A DNA stretch of 64,000 nucleotides from UBA668 sp041918155 (GTDB taxonomy: Bacteria; Actinomycetota; Acidimicrobiia; Acidimicrobiales; Ilumatobacteraceae), in assembly GCA_041918155.1 (NCBI GenBank), contig JAYRWH010000088.1, positions 1-64,000 on the forward strand, in the 5' to 3' direction. Both the position numbers and the translations under genes were made by a program. How positions within the stretch are numbered: the stretch's first letter is position 1; each line of letters opens with the position of its first letter. Below, piece by piece: positions 31,917 to 40,941 of this stretch. The notes below the pieces were generated by a model. It was given only the letters and a program-made list of their open reading frames with translations, did no database searches and was not told the DNA's origin.

Positions 31917-34900
31917 TCAGCGCATGCGGAGGGTGACGAGTTCGAAGGGGCGCAGGGCCATCGCGACGATGCCGTCGCTGACCTCGAACGAACGCTGCGA
32001 CTCTTCCAGCAGGTTGCACGCACCTGCCTCGGCGATGCGCCACGGAGTGCGCACGGTGATGCGCGCGTGGTCGCCGAGCGCTTCGTAGAGGCGGACGATC
32101 AGGTCGCCGCTGCCGTCGTCGGCACGCTTCACCGCGCTCACCTGGACACCGGGGTGATCGATCGTCACAGCGGGCACATCCGCGTTCTCTGCCGTGCCGG
32201 ACACCGGCCGCAGCGGTTCGTTCAACGCCTCGGCTTCGGCCAGCACCTCAGTGAGACCGGGCCCGTGGGGGAGGATCGCGAGCGTCACCGTGTGGCGGCC
32301 GACGTCCTGCACGGGTGAGGGGAAACGCGCTGAGCGCAGCAGCGACACGCGCACGCCGCCGTCCTGCACACCGTGGCCGTAGCGGCCGTCGTTCAATACG
32401 GCGACACCGAAGGCCGGCTCGCTGAGGTCGACGAAGCGGTGGGCGCACACCTCGAACTTCGCCGCGTCCCAGGAGGTGCTGGAGTGGGTGGGGCGCATCA
32501 CGTGACCGAACTGGATGTCACACGCGGCCTCGCGGGTGCGCACGGCAAGCGGCACCATCAGGGTGAGCAGCTGCTCGTCCTCGTGCCAGTCGATCTCGAA
32601 GGTGATGTCGAGCCGCGGGCTGCCGGCGCGCAACGTGATGTCCTGCACCATGGTGCTGTGCCCGAACGAGCGGCGCACGCGCAACGTGGCCAGCAGCGGG
32701 CCCCACTCCACGACCTGCACGTCGGTGACGCCGGCCACCTCCTGGCCGAGCCCGCGGGTCCAGGCCTCGAGATCCCACGCGTCGTACTCGATGGGGTGGT
32801 CGGGCGCCATCTCCAGCCGCACGTGTTCGCCGGGCGGCAGCAGTTCCCGCGCGGCGCGAACGTCGATGATCGAGGTGATCGTTCCGTCGAGGTCCCAGCT
32901 CACCGCGAGCGAGCCGTTGGTGAAGGAGTGCTCGGTGACCGACACCGCGTCGGTACATGCGCGGGCGCGCAGCGGAGCCGTCCCGAACGCGGGCACATCG
33001 ACGACGAAGGCGGTGCGACCGTCGGACAGCGTCTGGCGTGGCCCGTCACCGTCGGGTGCCTCGGCCGCCACGACCACTTCACGCCGGGCTCGTCCGGCAG
33101 CGTTCGCCAGCGACGGGCCGGGCACGATTCGCGCCAACGCCTGCGCGATCAGCTCCTCCAGGCGCGCGGCCACACGCTCGTGAGCCGCTTCCGCGTCGTC
33201 GTGGACCCACGTGATCGACGAGCCAGGGATGATGTCGTGGAACTGCTGCAACAGCACTTGCTTCCACAACTCCTCCAGCTCCGCGGCGACCTCCACGGGC
33301 AGTGCCCCGTGGCTCGCCGTTGCCCACCACAGCTCGGCCTCGCGTAGCAGACGCTCGCAACGGCGGTTGCCGACCTTCGTGCGCGCCTGGCTGGTGAGCG
33401 TGCCGCGGTGGGTCTCGAAGTACAGCTCGCCGTCCCACACCGGCACGGGCGCGCCGGCGAGCGCTTCGGACTCGACCTGTTGGAAGAACTCGTCAGTGGT
33501 GCCCTGGCGCAGGCGCGGCGCTCCTTCGAGATCGGCGAAGCGGCGGGCACGCTCGAGCATCTCGCGGGTGGGGCCGCCGCCGCCGTTGCCGTGGCCGAAT
33601 GGCATCAGCGACACGTCGCTCCAGCCGTGCTCTTTGAAGTTGCGCTCGTTGAACACCATCTCCTCACCGACGATGGTTGCGTTGTACGTGTCGACCGGCG
33701 GGAAGTGGGTGAGCACCCGCGAGCCGTCGAGGCCGTGCCACCAGAACGTGCTGTGCGGGAACACGTTCTGCTTGTTCCAGCTGAGCTTCTGGGTGACGAA
33801 GCGATCGCAGCCACCGGCGACGAAGATCTGCGGCAGCGAGGCGGGGTAGCCGAACACGTCGGGGATCCACACCTCGCGGCAGCGGGCGCCGAAGCGCGAC
33901 TCGAAGTAGTGCTGGCCGTACACCATCTGGCGCACGAGGCTCTCGCCGCTGGGCAGGTTCATGTCGGCTTCCACCCACATGCCACCGACCGGCTGCCACT
34001 GGCCGCGGGCGACGCGCTCACGGATGCGCTCGAACAGGGCCGGGTACTGCTGCTCGATCCACTCGTACTGCGCGGCCTGCGAGCAGACGAAGCGGTACTC
34101 GGGGTAGTCGTCCATCATCATCGTCGCCGACGCGAACGTGCGGGCGCACTTGCGAACTGTCTCTCGTAACGGCCACAGCCACGCGGTGTCGATGTGCGCG
34201 TGGCCGACGCCCACGACCTCGTGGTTGCTCGGCGCGCCACGGTCGGCGAGCGCGGGCGCGAGCAGGCGACGGGCGACGGGCGCGGTGCGCGCGATGTCGG
34301 CGTAGTCGAGCGCGCCGAAGGCCCGCTCGAGGTGGCGCAGCAGGCGCTTGCGGCGGCGGGCCTCCCGGGGCAGCGCCATCATCAGCCCGAACAGCACCTC
34401 CGCGTCGAGGAGGAGGTGGAACACGTCGTCGTCGCGCCACGCCAGTGATGCTTCGCGGAGGCTGAACAGGGCTTGGTCGCCCGCCGTCTCCAGCGAGCCG
34501 AGATGACCCATACGGGTGCCGGTCATCGGGAAGGCCGGATTCGAGGCAGCCTCGACGACGAGTTCCACGGCGCCGGGCGTGGCGGCCACGGGCACCGCGG
34601 TGCGGCGCGGGTGCACGCCTTGCACGGGCAGGCCGCGGCCATCGGTGCCAGGTGCCCACACCAGGCCCTCGGCCTGGAAGCCGGCCGAGTCGGGGTGGAA
34701 GCCGAGGTCGATGACGGCCTCCACCGTGCCGCCGGCCCACTCGGCGGGCACCTCGCCGGTGAAGCGGAACCAGGTGGTGCCCCACGGGCGGCTCCAGCGG
34801 TGGCCGACGACGAACGGGCGCGCCTCGTCGCTCGCCAGCGCGGCCATCGCTTCGGTGTACGGCACCGGTTCGCCCGGGGTGTCCCACGCCTCGACGGTGA

Positions 34901-34991
34901 GGGGCGACTTGGCGCGATACATCAGCGGCATCAGCCGGTCGTACAACTCGCGCCGGATGCGCTGCTCCACCAGCGTCGAGTCGTCATGCAT
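31917..34991 (-). CDS. Glycoside hydrolase family 38 alpha-mannosidase
   Basis: A 1024-residue protein. After an N-terminal beta domain, the catalytic part begins with GVGHAHIDTAWLWPL (zinc-binding His and Asp); WIPDVFGYPASLPQI contains the nucleophile Asp, and the second zinc His lies in FHDIIPGSSI. The C-terminal beta-sandwich domains are complete. It should remove alpha-linked mannose. No signal peptide is seen, so it is probably a cytoplasmic enzyme acting on imported oligosaccharides. TACCAT lies 6 nt before the ATG at 34991, a leaderless start; reading frames continue upstream but without family character. Confidence 0.92.
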   Translation of the reverse strand: MHDDSTLVEQRIRRELYDRLMPLMYRAKSPLTVEAWDTPGEPVPYTEAMAALASDEARPFVVGHRWSRPWGTTWFRFTGEVPAEWAGGTVEAVIDLGFHPDSAGFQAEGLVWAPGTDGRGLPVQGVHPRRTAVPVAATPGAVELVVEAASNPAFPMTGTRMGHLGSLETAGDQALFSLREASLAWRDDDVFHLLLDAEVLFGLMMALPREARRRKRLLRHLERAFGALDYADIARTAPVARRLLAPALADRGAPSNHEVVGVGHAHIDTAWLWPLRETVRKCARTFASATMMMDDYPEYRFVCSQAAQYEWIEQQYPALFERIRERVARGQWQPVGGMWVEADMNLPSGESLVRQMVYGQHYFESRFGARCREVWIPDVFGYPASLPQIFVAGGCDRFVTQKLSWNKQNVFPHSTFWWHGLDGSRVLTHFPPVDTYNATIVGEEMVFNERNFKEHGWSDVSLMPFGHGNGGGGPTREMLERARRFADLEGAPRLRQGTTDEFFQQVESEALAGAPVPVWDGELYFETHRGTLTSQARTKVGNRRCERLLREAELWWATASHGALPVEVAAELEELWKQVLLQQFHDIIPGSSITWVHDDAEAAHERVAARLEELIAQALARIVPGPSLANAAGRARREVVVAAEAPDGDGPRQTLSDGRTAFVVDVPAFGTAPLRARACTDAVSVTEHSFTNGSLAVSWDLDGTITSIIDVRAARELLPPGEHVRLEMAPDHPIEYDAWDLEAWTRGLGQEVAGVTDVQVVEWGPLLATLRVRRSFGHSTMVQDITLRAGSPRLDITFEIDWHEDEQLLTLMVPLAVRTREAACDIQFGHVMRPTHSSTSWDAAKFEVCAHRFVDLSEPAFGVAVLNDGRYGHGVQDGGVRVSLLRSARFPSPVQDVGRHTVTLAILPHGPGLTEVLAEAEALNEPLRPVSGTAENADVPAVTIDHPGVQVSAVKRADDGSGDLIVRLYEALGDHARITVRTPWRIAEAGACNLLEESQRSFEVSDGIVAMALRPFELVTLRMR

Positions 34992-34997
34992 GAGCCG

Positions 34998-35003
34998 ATG
35001 GTA
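34998..35003 (-). promoter_or_regulatory. -10 box TACCAT of the alpha-mannosidase gene
   Basis: TACCAT on the minus strand, then 6 nt, then ATG at 34991. It supports that start within a longer open frame. Confidence 0.45.
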
Positions 35004-35048
35004 TGCCAGCCGAGGCAGCGGCGCCGATGGCCTGTGCCCGGCGCCGGT

Positions 35049-35054
35049 TATCGT
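35049..35054 (+). promoter_or_regulatory. -10 box TATCGT of the MmcQ/YjbR-ligase-kynU run
   Basis: TATCGT, then 6 nt, then ATG at 35061. It lies 46 bp from the divergent alpha-mannosidase -10 box. Confidence 0.45.
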
Positions 35055-35060
35055 GCCCGC

Positions 35061-35426
35061 ATGAGCGTGCCGTCGCGACCCTCCGTGCCCGAGTTGTGGG
35101 AGCGCTTGCGTGCGATCTGTGATGCGCTCGCCGAGTGCAGCGTGAAGACCAGCCATGGTGAGTTGGCGTGGTCCGTCGGTGCGGGCCGGGCCGCCCGCCA
35201 GTTCGCCACCACGTGGGATCATCACCACGACGACCGCAACGCGTTCCTGTTCGCCGCGCCGCCGGGCGCGCAGGAGCAGCTCGTCGCCGCATCGCCGGCG
35301 CTCTATTTCCGCCCGCCCTACTACGGCGGCCGCGGGTGGGTGGGCATGTACCTCGACGAGGGCCCGGTCGACTGGGATCTCGTGGAGTTGCATCTGGGCG
35401 ATGCCCACGCGCTTGTCGGCGGCTGA
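35061..35426 (+). CDS. MmcQ/YjbR family protein
   Basis: A 121-residue protein with the family pattern: alpha-beta fold, KTSHGELAWSVG, NAFLFAAPPGAQEQLVAASP, YFRPPYYGGRGWVGMYLD, and a final VDWDLVELHLGDAHALV. YjbR proteins have a fold like CyaY/DNA-binding proteins; function is not established. Start fixed by the leaderless -10. Stop and next gene's GTG are 3 bp apart, so it is probably co-transcribed with the DNA ligase. Confidence 0.8.
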   Translation: MSVPSRPSVPELWERLRAICDALAECSVKTSHGELAWSVGAGRAARQFATTWDHHHDDRNAFLFAAPPGAQEQLVAASPALYFRPPYYGGRGWVGMYLDEGPVDWDLVELHLGDAHALVGG

Positions 35427-35429
35427 GGC

Positions 35430-36329
35430 GTGGCGTTGCGCTTCCCCGTCGTGCCGATGAAGGCCACGCTCGCGTCACTGCCGGCGTCGTCGGACGATGC
35501 GAACTGGGCGTACGAGGTCAAGTTCGACGGGTTCCGCACGCTCGCGTTCGTCTCCGGCGGGGCCACCCGCTGGCAGAGTTCCAGCGGGGCCGACGTCACG
35601 TCCAAGTATCCGGAGTTGGCCGACTTCGCTGCGGCGGTGAACGCGGGCACCGCGATCATCGACGGTGAGTTGGTGGTGCTCGATGCCGAGGGGCGGCCGC
35701 GCTTCGAGCTGATGCAACGGCACGAGTCGCAGGTGGCGTTCTACGCGTTCGACGTGCTGCAGATCGACGGCAACGACACGATCGGGCTGCCCTACGAACA
35801 TCGGCGGGCGCTGCTGGCCGCGCTGGTGGAGCCGGGCGCGAACTGGGCCGTGCCCGCGCACCGCCTGGGTGACGGCGCGGCGCTGCTCGCGGCCTCGGGC
35901 GAGCGCGGGCTCGAGGGCATCATGGCCAAGCGGCTCGGCTCGCCGTACGTGCCCGGGGCGCGCTCCGCGGCGTGGCGCAAGGTGAAGAACCGGGTGCGCG
36001 TCGAGCTGCCGGTTGTCGGGTTCACGACCGGTGAAGGTGCGCGAGCGTCCACGTTCGGGGCGCTCTTGCTGGGCCGGGTTGATCCGGTCGGCGGCAGACT
36101 GGCGTTCGCCGGGGCGGTGGGGAGTGGGTTCACGGAGTCGGTGTTGCAGTCGCTGCGAGCCCGACTGAACGAGCTGGTCGTCGACGAGTGTCCGCTGACC
36201 GTCGTGCCGCCCGTGCGGCTCACCGGTCCGGCCACGTGGGTGCAGCCGTCGCTGACCGCCGTCGTCGACATCGCCGAGTTCACCAACGACGGCCTCGTCC
36301 GCCACGCGGTGTTCGTGTCGCTCGTGTGA
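35430..36329 (+). CDS. ATP-dependent DNA ligase (LigC/LigD-type)
   Basis: A 299-residue minimal ligase from GTG 35430. Motif I is EVKFDGFR with K31 as the AMP-bearing lysine; IDGELVVLD is motif III-like, EGIMAKR motif IV and WRKVKNR motif V. An OB domain follows (AFAGAVGSGFTESVL). The size and motifs match stand-alone bacterial LigC/LigD ligase domains used in NHEJ or base-excision repair. No Ku or LigD polymerase gene is in the window. It lies within a run of three genes with short gaps. Confidence 0.9.
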   Translation: MALRFPVVPMKATLASLPASSDDANWAYEVKFDGFRTLAFVSGGATRWQSSSGADVTSKYPELADFAAAVNAGTAIIDGELVVLDAEGRPRFELMQRHESQVAFYAFDVLQIDGNDTIGLPYEHRRALLAALVEPGANWAVPAHRLGDGAALLAASGERGLEGIMAKRLGSPYVPGARSAAWRKVKNRVRVELPVVGFTTGEGARASTFGALLLGRVDPVGGRLAFAGAVGSGFTESVLQSLRARLNELVVDECPLTVVPPVRLTGPATWVQPSLTAVVDIAEFTNDGLVRHAVFVSLV

Positions 36330-36340
36330 GACTGTCCGCC

Positions 36341-37486
36341 GTGATCACTCGTGACGATGCGCAGGCGCACGACGCCGCCGACCCGCTGGCCCACTTCCGC
36401 GAGCGGTTCCACATCCCCGACCCGGGGGTGATCTACCTCGACGGCAACAGCCTGGGCATGCCACCCAAGCGCACCCTCGAGCGGCTGACCGAGGTGTACC
36501 ACGACGACTGGGCGACCGGCTTGATCCGCAGTTGGGAGCACTGGGTCGACCTGCCGCAGCGGGTGGGCGATCGGCTCGCCCCACTGATCGGCGCCGGCCC
36601 CGGCGAAGTGGTGGTGCACGACAACACCACGCTCAACGTGTACCAAGCGGTGCACGCCGCGCTCGGCCTGCGGCCCGAGCGCAAGGTGATCGCGATCAGC
36701 GCCGGCGACTTCCCCACCGACCGTTACGTGGTCGACGGCATCGCGCACGCGCTCGGTCTGGAGGTGCGCCACGGGTTCGATCGGCTCGACGACGTGGCCG
36801 TGTGCGTGCGCTCGGTGATCGACTACCGCAGTGCCGAGCGGGTCGACGTCGCCGCCGAGACCGCCCGCGCTCATGCCGCGGGCGCGATGGTGGTGTGGGA
36901 CCTGTCGCACGCTGCCGGAGCGATCGAGATCGACCTGCGCGGGTGCGGGGTGCAGCTCGCCGTCGGGTGCAGCTACAAGTTCCTCAACGGCGGGCCGGGC
37001 GCGCCCGCGTGGACGTTCGTGGCCTGCGAGCTGCAGGCCACCGTGCGCCAGCCGATCTGGGGCTGGTTCGCCACGCGCGACCAGTTCGCCATGGGGCCCG
37101 AGTTCCAGCCGCGCGACGACATCGCCCGCATGTTGCTCGGCACGCCCGGCATCTTCGGGCTCGTGGCCGCCGAGGTGGGCATCTCGGTGTCGGCCGAGGC
37201 AGGCATGCCGGCGATCCACGCCAAGGGCGGCGCACTCACCGCGTTCGCGATCGACCTGTGCGACCAGCTCGGCCTCGCCACACCCACGCCACGCGACGCA
37301 GCCCGCCGCGGCGCGCACGTCGCCGTGCAGCACCTGCGGGCTCGTGAGGTGGTGACCGAGCTCACCGCCCGCCACGTGATCTTCGACTTCCGCGAGCCGA
37401 ACATCATCCGCGCCGGCTGCTCACCACTAACCACCCGCTTCGTCGACGTCTACGACGGCCTCCAAGCGGTGGCCGCGCTGGGGTAG
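36341..37486 (+). CDS. kynU: Kynureninase
   Basis: A 381-residue PLP enzyme with kynureninase signatures: YLDGNSLGMPP near the start, NTTLNVYQAVHAAL, SAGDFPTDRYV, WDLSHAAGA and the PLP-lysine segment GCSYKFLNGGPGAPAW (about residue 212). It cleaves kynurenine or 3-hydroxykynurenine to anthranilates and alanine in tryptophan breakdown. No other kynurenine-pathway gene is in the window. The GTG at 36341 gives the usual N-terminus; GTG 36326, overlapping the ligase stop (GTGA), is an alternative. Confidence 0.92.
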   Translation: MITRDDAQAHDAADPLAHFRERFHIPDPGVIYLDGNSLGMPPKRTLERLTEVYHDDWATGLIRSWEHWVDLPQRVGDRLAPLIGAGPGEVVVHDNTTLNVYQAVHAALGLRPERKVIAISAGDFPTDRYVVDGIAHALGLEVRHGFDRLDDVAVCVRSVIDYRSAERVDVAAETARAHAAGAMVVWDLSHAAGAIEIDLRGCGVQLAVGCSYKFLNGGPGAPAWTFVACELQATVRQPIWGWFATRDQFAMGPEFQPRDDIARMLLGTPGIFGLVAAEVGISVSAEAGMPAIHAKGGALTAFAIDLCDQLGLATPTPRDAARRGAHVAVQHLRAREVVTELTARHVIFDFREPNIIRAGCSPLTTRFVDVYDGLQAVAALG

Positions 37487-37492
37487 GTCGAT

Positions 37493-37831
37493 TCAGCCGA
37501 GCAGGTGATTGGTGTCGGCCTTGAAGAGTTGCGGCGCGGGTGAGGTGCGGTTGGGGTAGGTCGGGTCGAGCACGGCGACAAGTTCGGAGGGATCGTGCCC
37601 GCTCACCGAGTACACCGCGCTGCCAACGGAGTGTGTGCCCATGCCGTCCTTCAGGGCATACGTGTCGCAGCGGAACGCGGCGTGCGGCAGCGGTTGGTCG
37701 ATCGTGCCGATCTGCTCACCCAGCTCATCCTGTGTGACGGACTCCGCCGAACGCACATAGTTCACCCCGCCCAGGCGCAACTGGTCGATGACCGCGATCA
37801 CCACACTGCGGAGCACTCGCCGAGCCGCCAT
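37493..37831 (-). CDS. Hypothetical protein (112 aa)
   Basis: A 112-residue protein without signal peptide or membrane helix, convergent to kynU with 6 bp between stops. Coding character is supported by high third-position GC and protein-like composition: DQLRLGGVNYVRSAESVTQD, then TYALKDGMGTHSVGSAVYSV. No family was recognised. The upstream 130 bp on the minus strand contain no coding sequence; only a 6-bp hairpin (37930-37947) near the aacS stop stands out. Confidence 0.55.
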   Translation of the reverse strand: MAARRVLRSVVIAVIDQLRLGGVNYVRSAESVTQDELGEQIGTIDQPLPHAAFRCDTYALKDGMGTHSVGSAVYSVSGHDPSELVAVLDPTYPNRTSPAPQLFKADTNHLLG

Positions 37832-37960
37832 CGGACCAGCGTGTCACAGCGATCCGAACTCGACGGCGCGACCGATTCTGCGCGCGGTCCGTCCCGGCTC
37901 CCGGGACTGAATCGCCCCAGAAGGTCGAATGGGAACCACGCTTCCCAGAAGCCGAAGGTC

Positions 37961-39907
37961 TCATACGGCCAGTTCGGGGCGGTTCTTGTACTCGGCCAGG
38001 CTCTCGGGGTTGGCGAGCGCTTCGGTGTTGCGCACCTCGCGGCCGTTCACCACGTCGGCGACGGCGAGTTCGCTGATCTTGTTGCTGCGCGTGCGCGGCA
38101 CGTCGGTGACGACGGCGATGCGGGTGGGCACGTGGCGTGGCGAGGCGTGGGTGCGCAGGCGCCAGCGGATCTCGGCCTGCAGCGCATCGGTGAGCTCGGT
38201 GCCCTCGGCGAGTCGCACGAACAACACGATGCGCGTGTCGTCGTCCCACTCCTGGCCGACGGCCACTGCCTCGACGATGCCGGGGATGTGCTCGACCTGC
38301 GCGTAGATCTCCGACGTGCCGATGCGTACGCCACCGGCGTTGAGCGTGGCGTCGCTGCGCCCGTGGATCACGATGCCGCGGTGCTCGGTCCACGAGGCGA
38401 AGTCGCCGTGGGCCCACACGCCGGGGAAGCGATCGAAGTACGCGGCCTGGAACTTGGAGCCGTCGGTGTCGCCCCAGAAGCCGACCGGCACGCTGGGGAA
38501 CGGCATCGTGCACACCAGTTCGCCCTTGCCGTCCGCGGCGGTCAGCGGTGCGCCGTCGGGCGAGTACACATCCACCGCCATCGCCAGCGCGGGGCCCTGG
38601 ATCTCGCCCGCGTACACGGGCAGGGTGGGGTCGCCACCGACGAAGCAACCACACAGGTCGGTGCCGCCGCTGATCGAGGCCAGGTGGACGTCGGGCTTCA
38701 TCGCCTCGTACACCCAACGGAACCCTTCCTCGCTGAGCGGCGAGCCGGTGCTGCACACCGTGCGCAGCGCGGCGAGGTCGTGGCTCTCCACCGGGCGTAC
38801 TCCGGCCTTGTGCACGGAATCGATGTACTTCGCGGACACGCCGAGCAGGGTCAGCCGCTCGCTCTGCGCGAGGTCGAACAACACCGCCGGTGTGGGGTGC
38901 GCGGGGTTGCCGTCGTAGAGCACTGCTGTGGCGCCACTGGCGAGCACGCTCACCAACCAGTTCCACATCATCCAGCCGCAGGTCGTGAAGTACAGCACCC
39001 GGTCGCCGGCACGCACGTCGCAGTGCAGTTGCTGTTCCTTGAGGTGCATCAGCAGCACGCCGAGCGCGCGGTGGGTGATGCACTTCGGCTTCCCCGTGGT
39101 GCCGCTGGAGTAGAGGATGTACACGGGGTGATCCCCGGGCACGCGCAGGCACGTGAGCGGTGCGCCCGCGTGGGGCGCGACGGAGTCGGCCCAGCGCACG
39201 CCGTTGGGAATCGCGCTCACGTCGGGCGTGTCGTTCAGCACGCCCACCACGATGGTGCGTTTCAGGCTCGGCAGCTGCGCGGCCACCTCGGCGATGCGGC
39301 CCAGGCAGTCGAACGACTTGCCTCCGTAGCGGTAGCCGTCCGCGGCGACGAGCACCGTCGGCGTGGTCTGGCCGAAGCGGTCGACGACTCCATCGACGCC
39401 GAAGTCGCTGGATGTGGAGGTGAATGTGGCGCCGATCGCGTTCGCGGCGAGGAAGGCGATGATCGTTTCGGCCACGTGCGGCATGTACGCCGCGACCCGG
39501 TCACCCGGCTGCACGCCCTGGGCCACGAGCGCGACGGACATCGCGGCCACTTCGGAGCGCAGCTGCGCCCACGTGTACGAGCGGCGCTCGCCGGCCTCGG
39601 TGATGGCGACGATCGCCTCCTCGCCTGCTCCTGCTCTGGGTGCGAGCGCATTCTCCGCGTACGACACGCCGGACTGGGGGAAGAAGCGTCCGCCACGCAC
39701 GGTGCCGTCACCCGGATCGAAGATGACGTCGCCGGGCTCGCCGATCACGCCACAGTCGTCCCAGATGCGCTGCCAGAACTCGCTGGGATTGGCAACGGAC
39801 CACTCGTGCAGTGCCGCGACGGCAGTCGCGCCGACCGAGCGGCGGAACGCGTCCATCTTGGTCGCAGCGACGCGCTCGGGGCTGGGGGTCCACAGGGGTT
39901 CGGTCAC
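37961..39907 (-). CDS. aacS: Acetoacetate-CoA ligase (acetoacetyl-CoA synthetase)
   Basis: A 648-residue acyl-CoA synthetase from GTG 39907. Adenylation motifs are YILYSSGTTGKPK (P-loop), TCGWMMWNWLVS, ISGGTDLCGCFVGG and HGRSDATLNAGGVRIGTSEIY; the catalytic Lys is in PRTRSNKISE. The N-terminal SEFWQRIWDD-type region and GGTDL rather than YGxTE mark the acetoacetate branch. It activates acetoacetate to acetoacetyl-CoA with ATP and CoA. Directly upstream on the same strand is an HMG-CoA lyase-like gene whose product would be acetoacetate. TAGGAT lies 6 nt before the GTG, so it has its own leaderless promoter, within a near palindrome centred on CCTAGG. Confidence 0.92.
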   Translation of the reverse strand: MTEPLWTPSPERVAATKMDAFRRSVGATAVAALHEWSVANPSEFWQRIWDDCGVIGEPGDVIFDPGDGTVRGGRFFPQSGVSYAENALAPRAGAGEEAIVAITEAGERRSYTWAQLRSEVAAMSVALVAQGVQPGDRVAAYMPHVAETIIAFLAANAIGATFTSTSSDFGVDGVVDRFGQTTPTVLVAADGYRYGGKSFDCLGRIAEVAAQLPSLKRTIVVGVLNDTPDVSAIPNGVRWADSVAPHAGAPLTCLRVPGDHPVYILYSSGTTGKPKCITHRALGVLLMHLKEQQLHCDVRAGDRVLYFTTCGWMMWNWLVSVLASGATAVLYDGNPAHPTPAVLFDLAQSERLTLLGVSAKYIDSVHKAGVRPVESHDLAALRTVCSTGSPLSEEGFRWVYEAMKPDVHLASISGGTDLCGCFVGGDPTLPVYAGEIQGPALAMAVDVYSPDGAPLTAADGKGELVCTMPFPSVPVGFWGDTDGSKFQAAYFDRFPGVWAHGDFASWTEHRGIVIHGRSDATLNAGGVRIGTSEIYAQVEHIPGIVEAVAVGQEWDDDTRIVLFVRLAEGTELTDALQAEIRWRLRTHASPRHVPTRIAVVTDVPRTRSNKISELAVADVVNGREVRNTEALANPESLAEYKNRPELAV

Positions 39908-39913
39908 GCGCGA

Positions 39914-39919
39914 ATCCTA
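39914..39919 (-). promoter_or_regulatory. -10 box TAGGAT of aacS
   Basis: TAGGAT on the minus strand, 6 nt before GTG 39907. It is embedded in GCGAATCCTAGGTTCGC (39909-39925), a near-palindrome that could bind a regulator. Confidence 0.45.
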
Positions 39920-39958
39920 GGTTCGCCCGCGCCCGCCGACTTGAACCGGGGAGCGCGA

Positions 39959-40003
39959 AAGTTGGCGGTGGGGCGGGCTCTGCGCCCGCCTGAACGCCAA
40001 CTT
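39959..40003. repeat. Dispersed 45-bp palindromic repeat, copy A
   Basis: Outer 9-bp arms AAGTTGGCG/CGCCAACTT, a 4x4 internal mismatch (GTGG opposite TGAA), inner 7-bp arms GGCGGGC/GCCCGCC and a 5-nt loop TCTGC. It lies 3 bp from the stop of the HMG-CoA lyase-like gene, between it and aacS. A partial copy (GCCCGCC and GACTTG) precedes it around 39930-39943. Confidence 0.75.
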
Positions 40004-40006
40004 GGA

Positions 40007-40897
40007 TCAGGCCAGGCGGGAGCGGGGGCCGGCGTGGGCAACACGGCTGGGAACCGGGTGACCAATGAAGCCCTCGACGAGCAACGCGGCCTCGATGAGT
40101 GCGTCGATGCCGATGCCGGTGGCGATGCCGAGGTCGTCGCACAGCGCGACCAACTCCTCGGTGGCGACATTGCCCGCCGCGCCCGCGGCGAACGGCGAAC
40201 CACCGAGTCCGCCGACCGACGTGTCGAACCGCACCACCCCGGCCAGCAGGCCTGCGTACGCGTTCAACAATCCAGTGCCGCGGGTCTCGTGCAGGTGCAG
40301 GCCGACGTCGTTGCCGGTGGCCGCGAGCACGTCGTTGATGCGGCGCGGCGTCGCCATGCCGGTGGTGTCGGCGAGCGTGATCGCCGAAGCGCCCTCGGCG
40401 CGCAGGCGAGCCGCGAGCAGTCCAACGTCGGCCGGCTTGATGTCGCCCTCGTACGGCGAGCCGAACGCGCATGAGATGACCGCATCCACCGGCACGCCCG
40501 CGGGCCTGGCGAGCGAACAGACGCCAGCGATCGACTCGATGGACTCGTCGATCGTCATCTTCACGTTGCGCTGGTTGTAACCGGCCGAGGCCGAGATCGT
40601 GACCGTGATCTCGTCGACCCCGGCGGCGAGCGCCATCTCTGCGCCACGCACGTTGGGCACGAGCGCCGCCCGCACCACACCCTCCGGACGGCCGAGGCCC
40701 TCCAACACTTCGGCCGCGCCTGCCATCGACGGCACCGCCTTGGGGCTGACGAACGCGGTGGCTTCGAGGTGGGTGACGCCGGCGACGAGCAGTGCATCGA
40801 TCAACTCCAGCCGCTGCTCGACCGGCAGGGGCGCTTCTGCCTGAAGGCCGTCGCGCGCGCCCACCTCACGGATGGTGATACTGCCAGGAAGGGACAT
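40007..40897 (-). CDS. Hydroxymethylglutaryl-CoA lyase-like protein with Ser in place of catalytic Cys
   Basis: A 296-residue HMG-CoA lyase-family barrel. EVGARDGLQ holds the catalytic Arg-Asp (R15-D16), HLHETRG the metal His pair, and TLADTTGMATP further substrate contacts. The C-terminal motif, normally GGLGGCPYA followed by GASGN, here reads GGLGGSPFAAGAAGN, so the catalytic Cys position is S234. In the human enzyme that Cys is needed for full activity. Position next to acetoacetate-CoA ligase fits an HMG-CoA or related lyase role, but the change makes another 3-hydroxy-3-methyl acyl-CoA substrate or low activity possible. TAACCT lies 7 nt before the ATG (leaderless). Confidence 0.85.
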   Translation of the reverse strand: MSLPGSITIREVGARDGLQAEAPLPVEQRLELIDALLVAGVTHLEATAFVSPKAVPSMAGAAEVLEGLGRPEGVVRAALVPNVRGAEMALAAGVDEITVTISASAGYNQRNVKMTIDESIESIAGVCSLARPAGVPVDAVISCAFGSPYEGDIKPADVGLLAARLRAEGASAITLADTTGMATPRRINDVLAATGNDVGLHLHETRGTGLLNAYAGLLAGVVRFDTSVGGLGGSPFAAGAAGNVATEELVALCDDLGIATGIGIDALIEAALLVEGFIGHPVPSRVAHAGPRSRLA

Positions 40898-40904
40898 GCA
40901 CGCA

Positions 40905-40910
40905 AGGTTA
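40905..40910 (-). promoter_or_regulatory. -10 box TAACCT of the HMG-CoA lyase-like gene
   Basis: TAACCT on the minus strand, 7 nt before ATG 40897. The divergent PLP-decarboxylase -10 lies only 17 bp away. Confidence 0.4.
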
Positions 40911-40927
40911 AGGCGCGCCCTACGCCG

Positions 40928-40933
40928 TAGTGT
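40928..40933 (+). promoter_or_regulatory. -10 box TAGTGT of the PLP decarboxylase gene (decides the start)
   Basis: TAGTGT ends 8 nt before the GTG at 40942. The other candidate GTG at 40930 lies inside the box, so 40942 is preferred. Confidence 0.4.
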
Positions 40934-40941
40934 TGCGAGCG

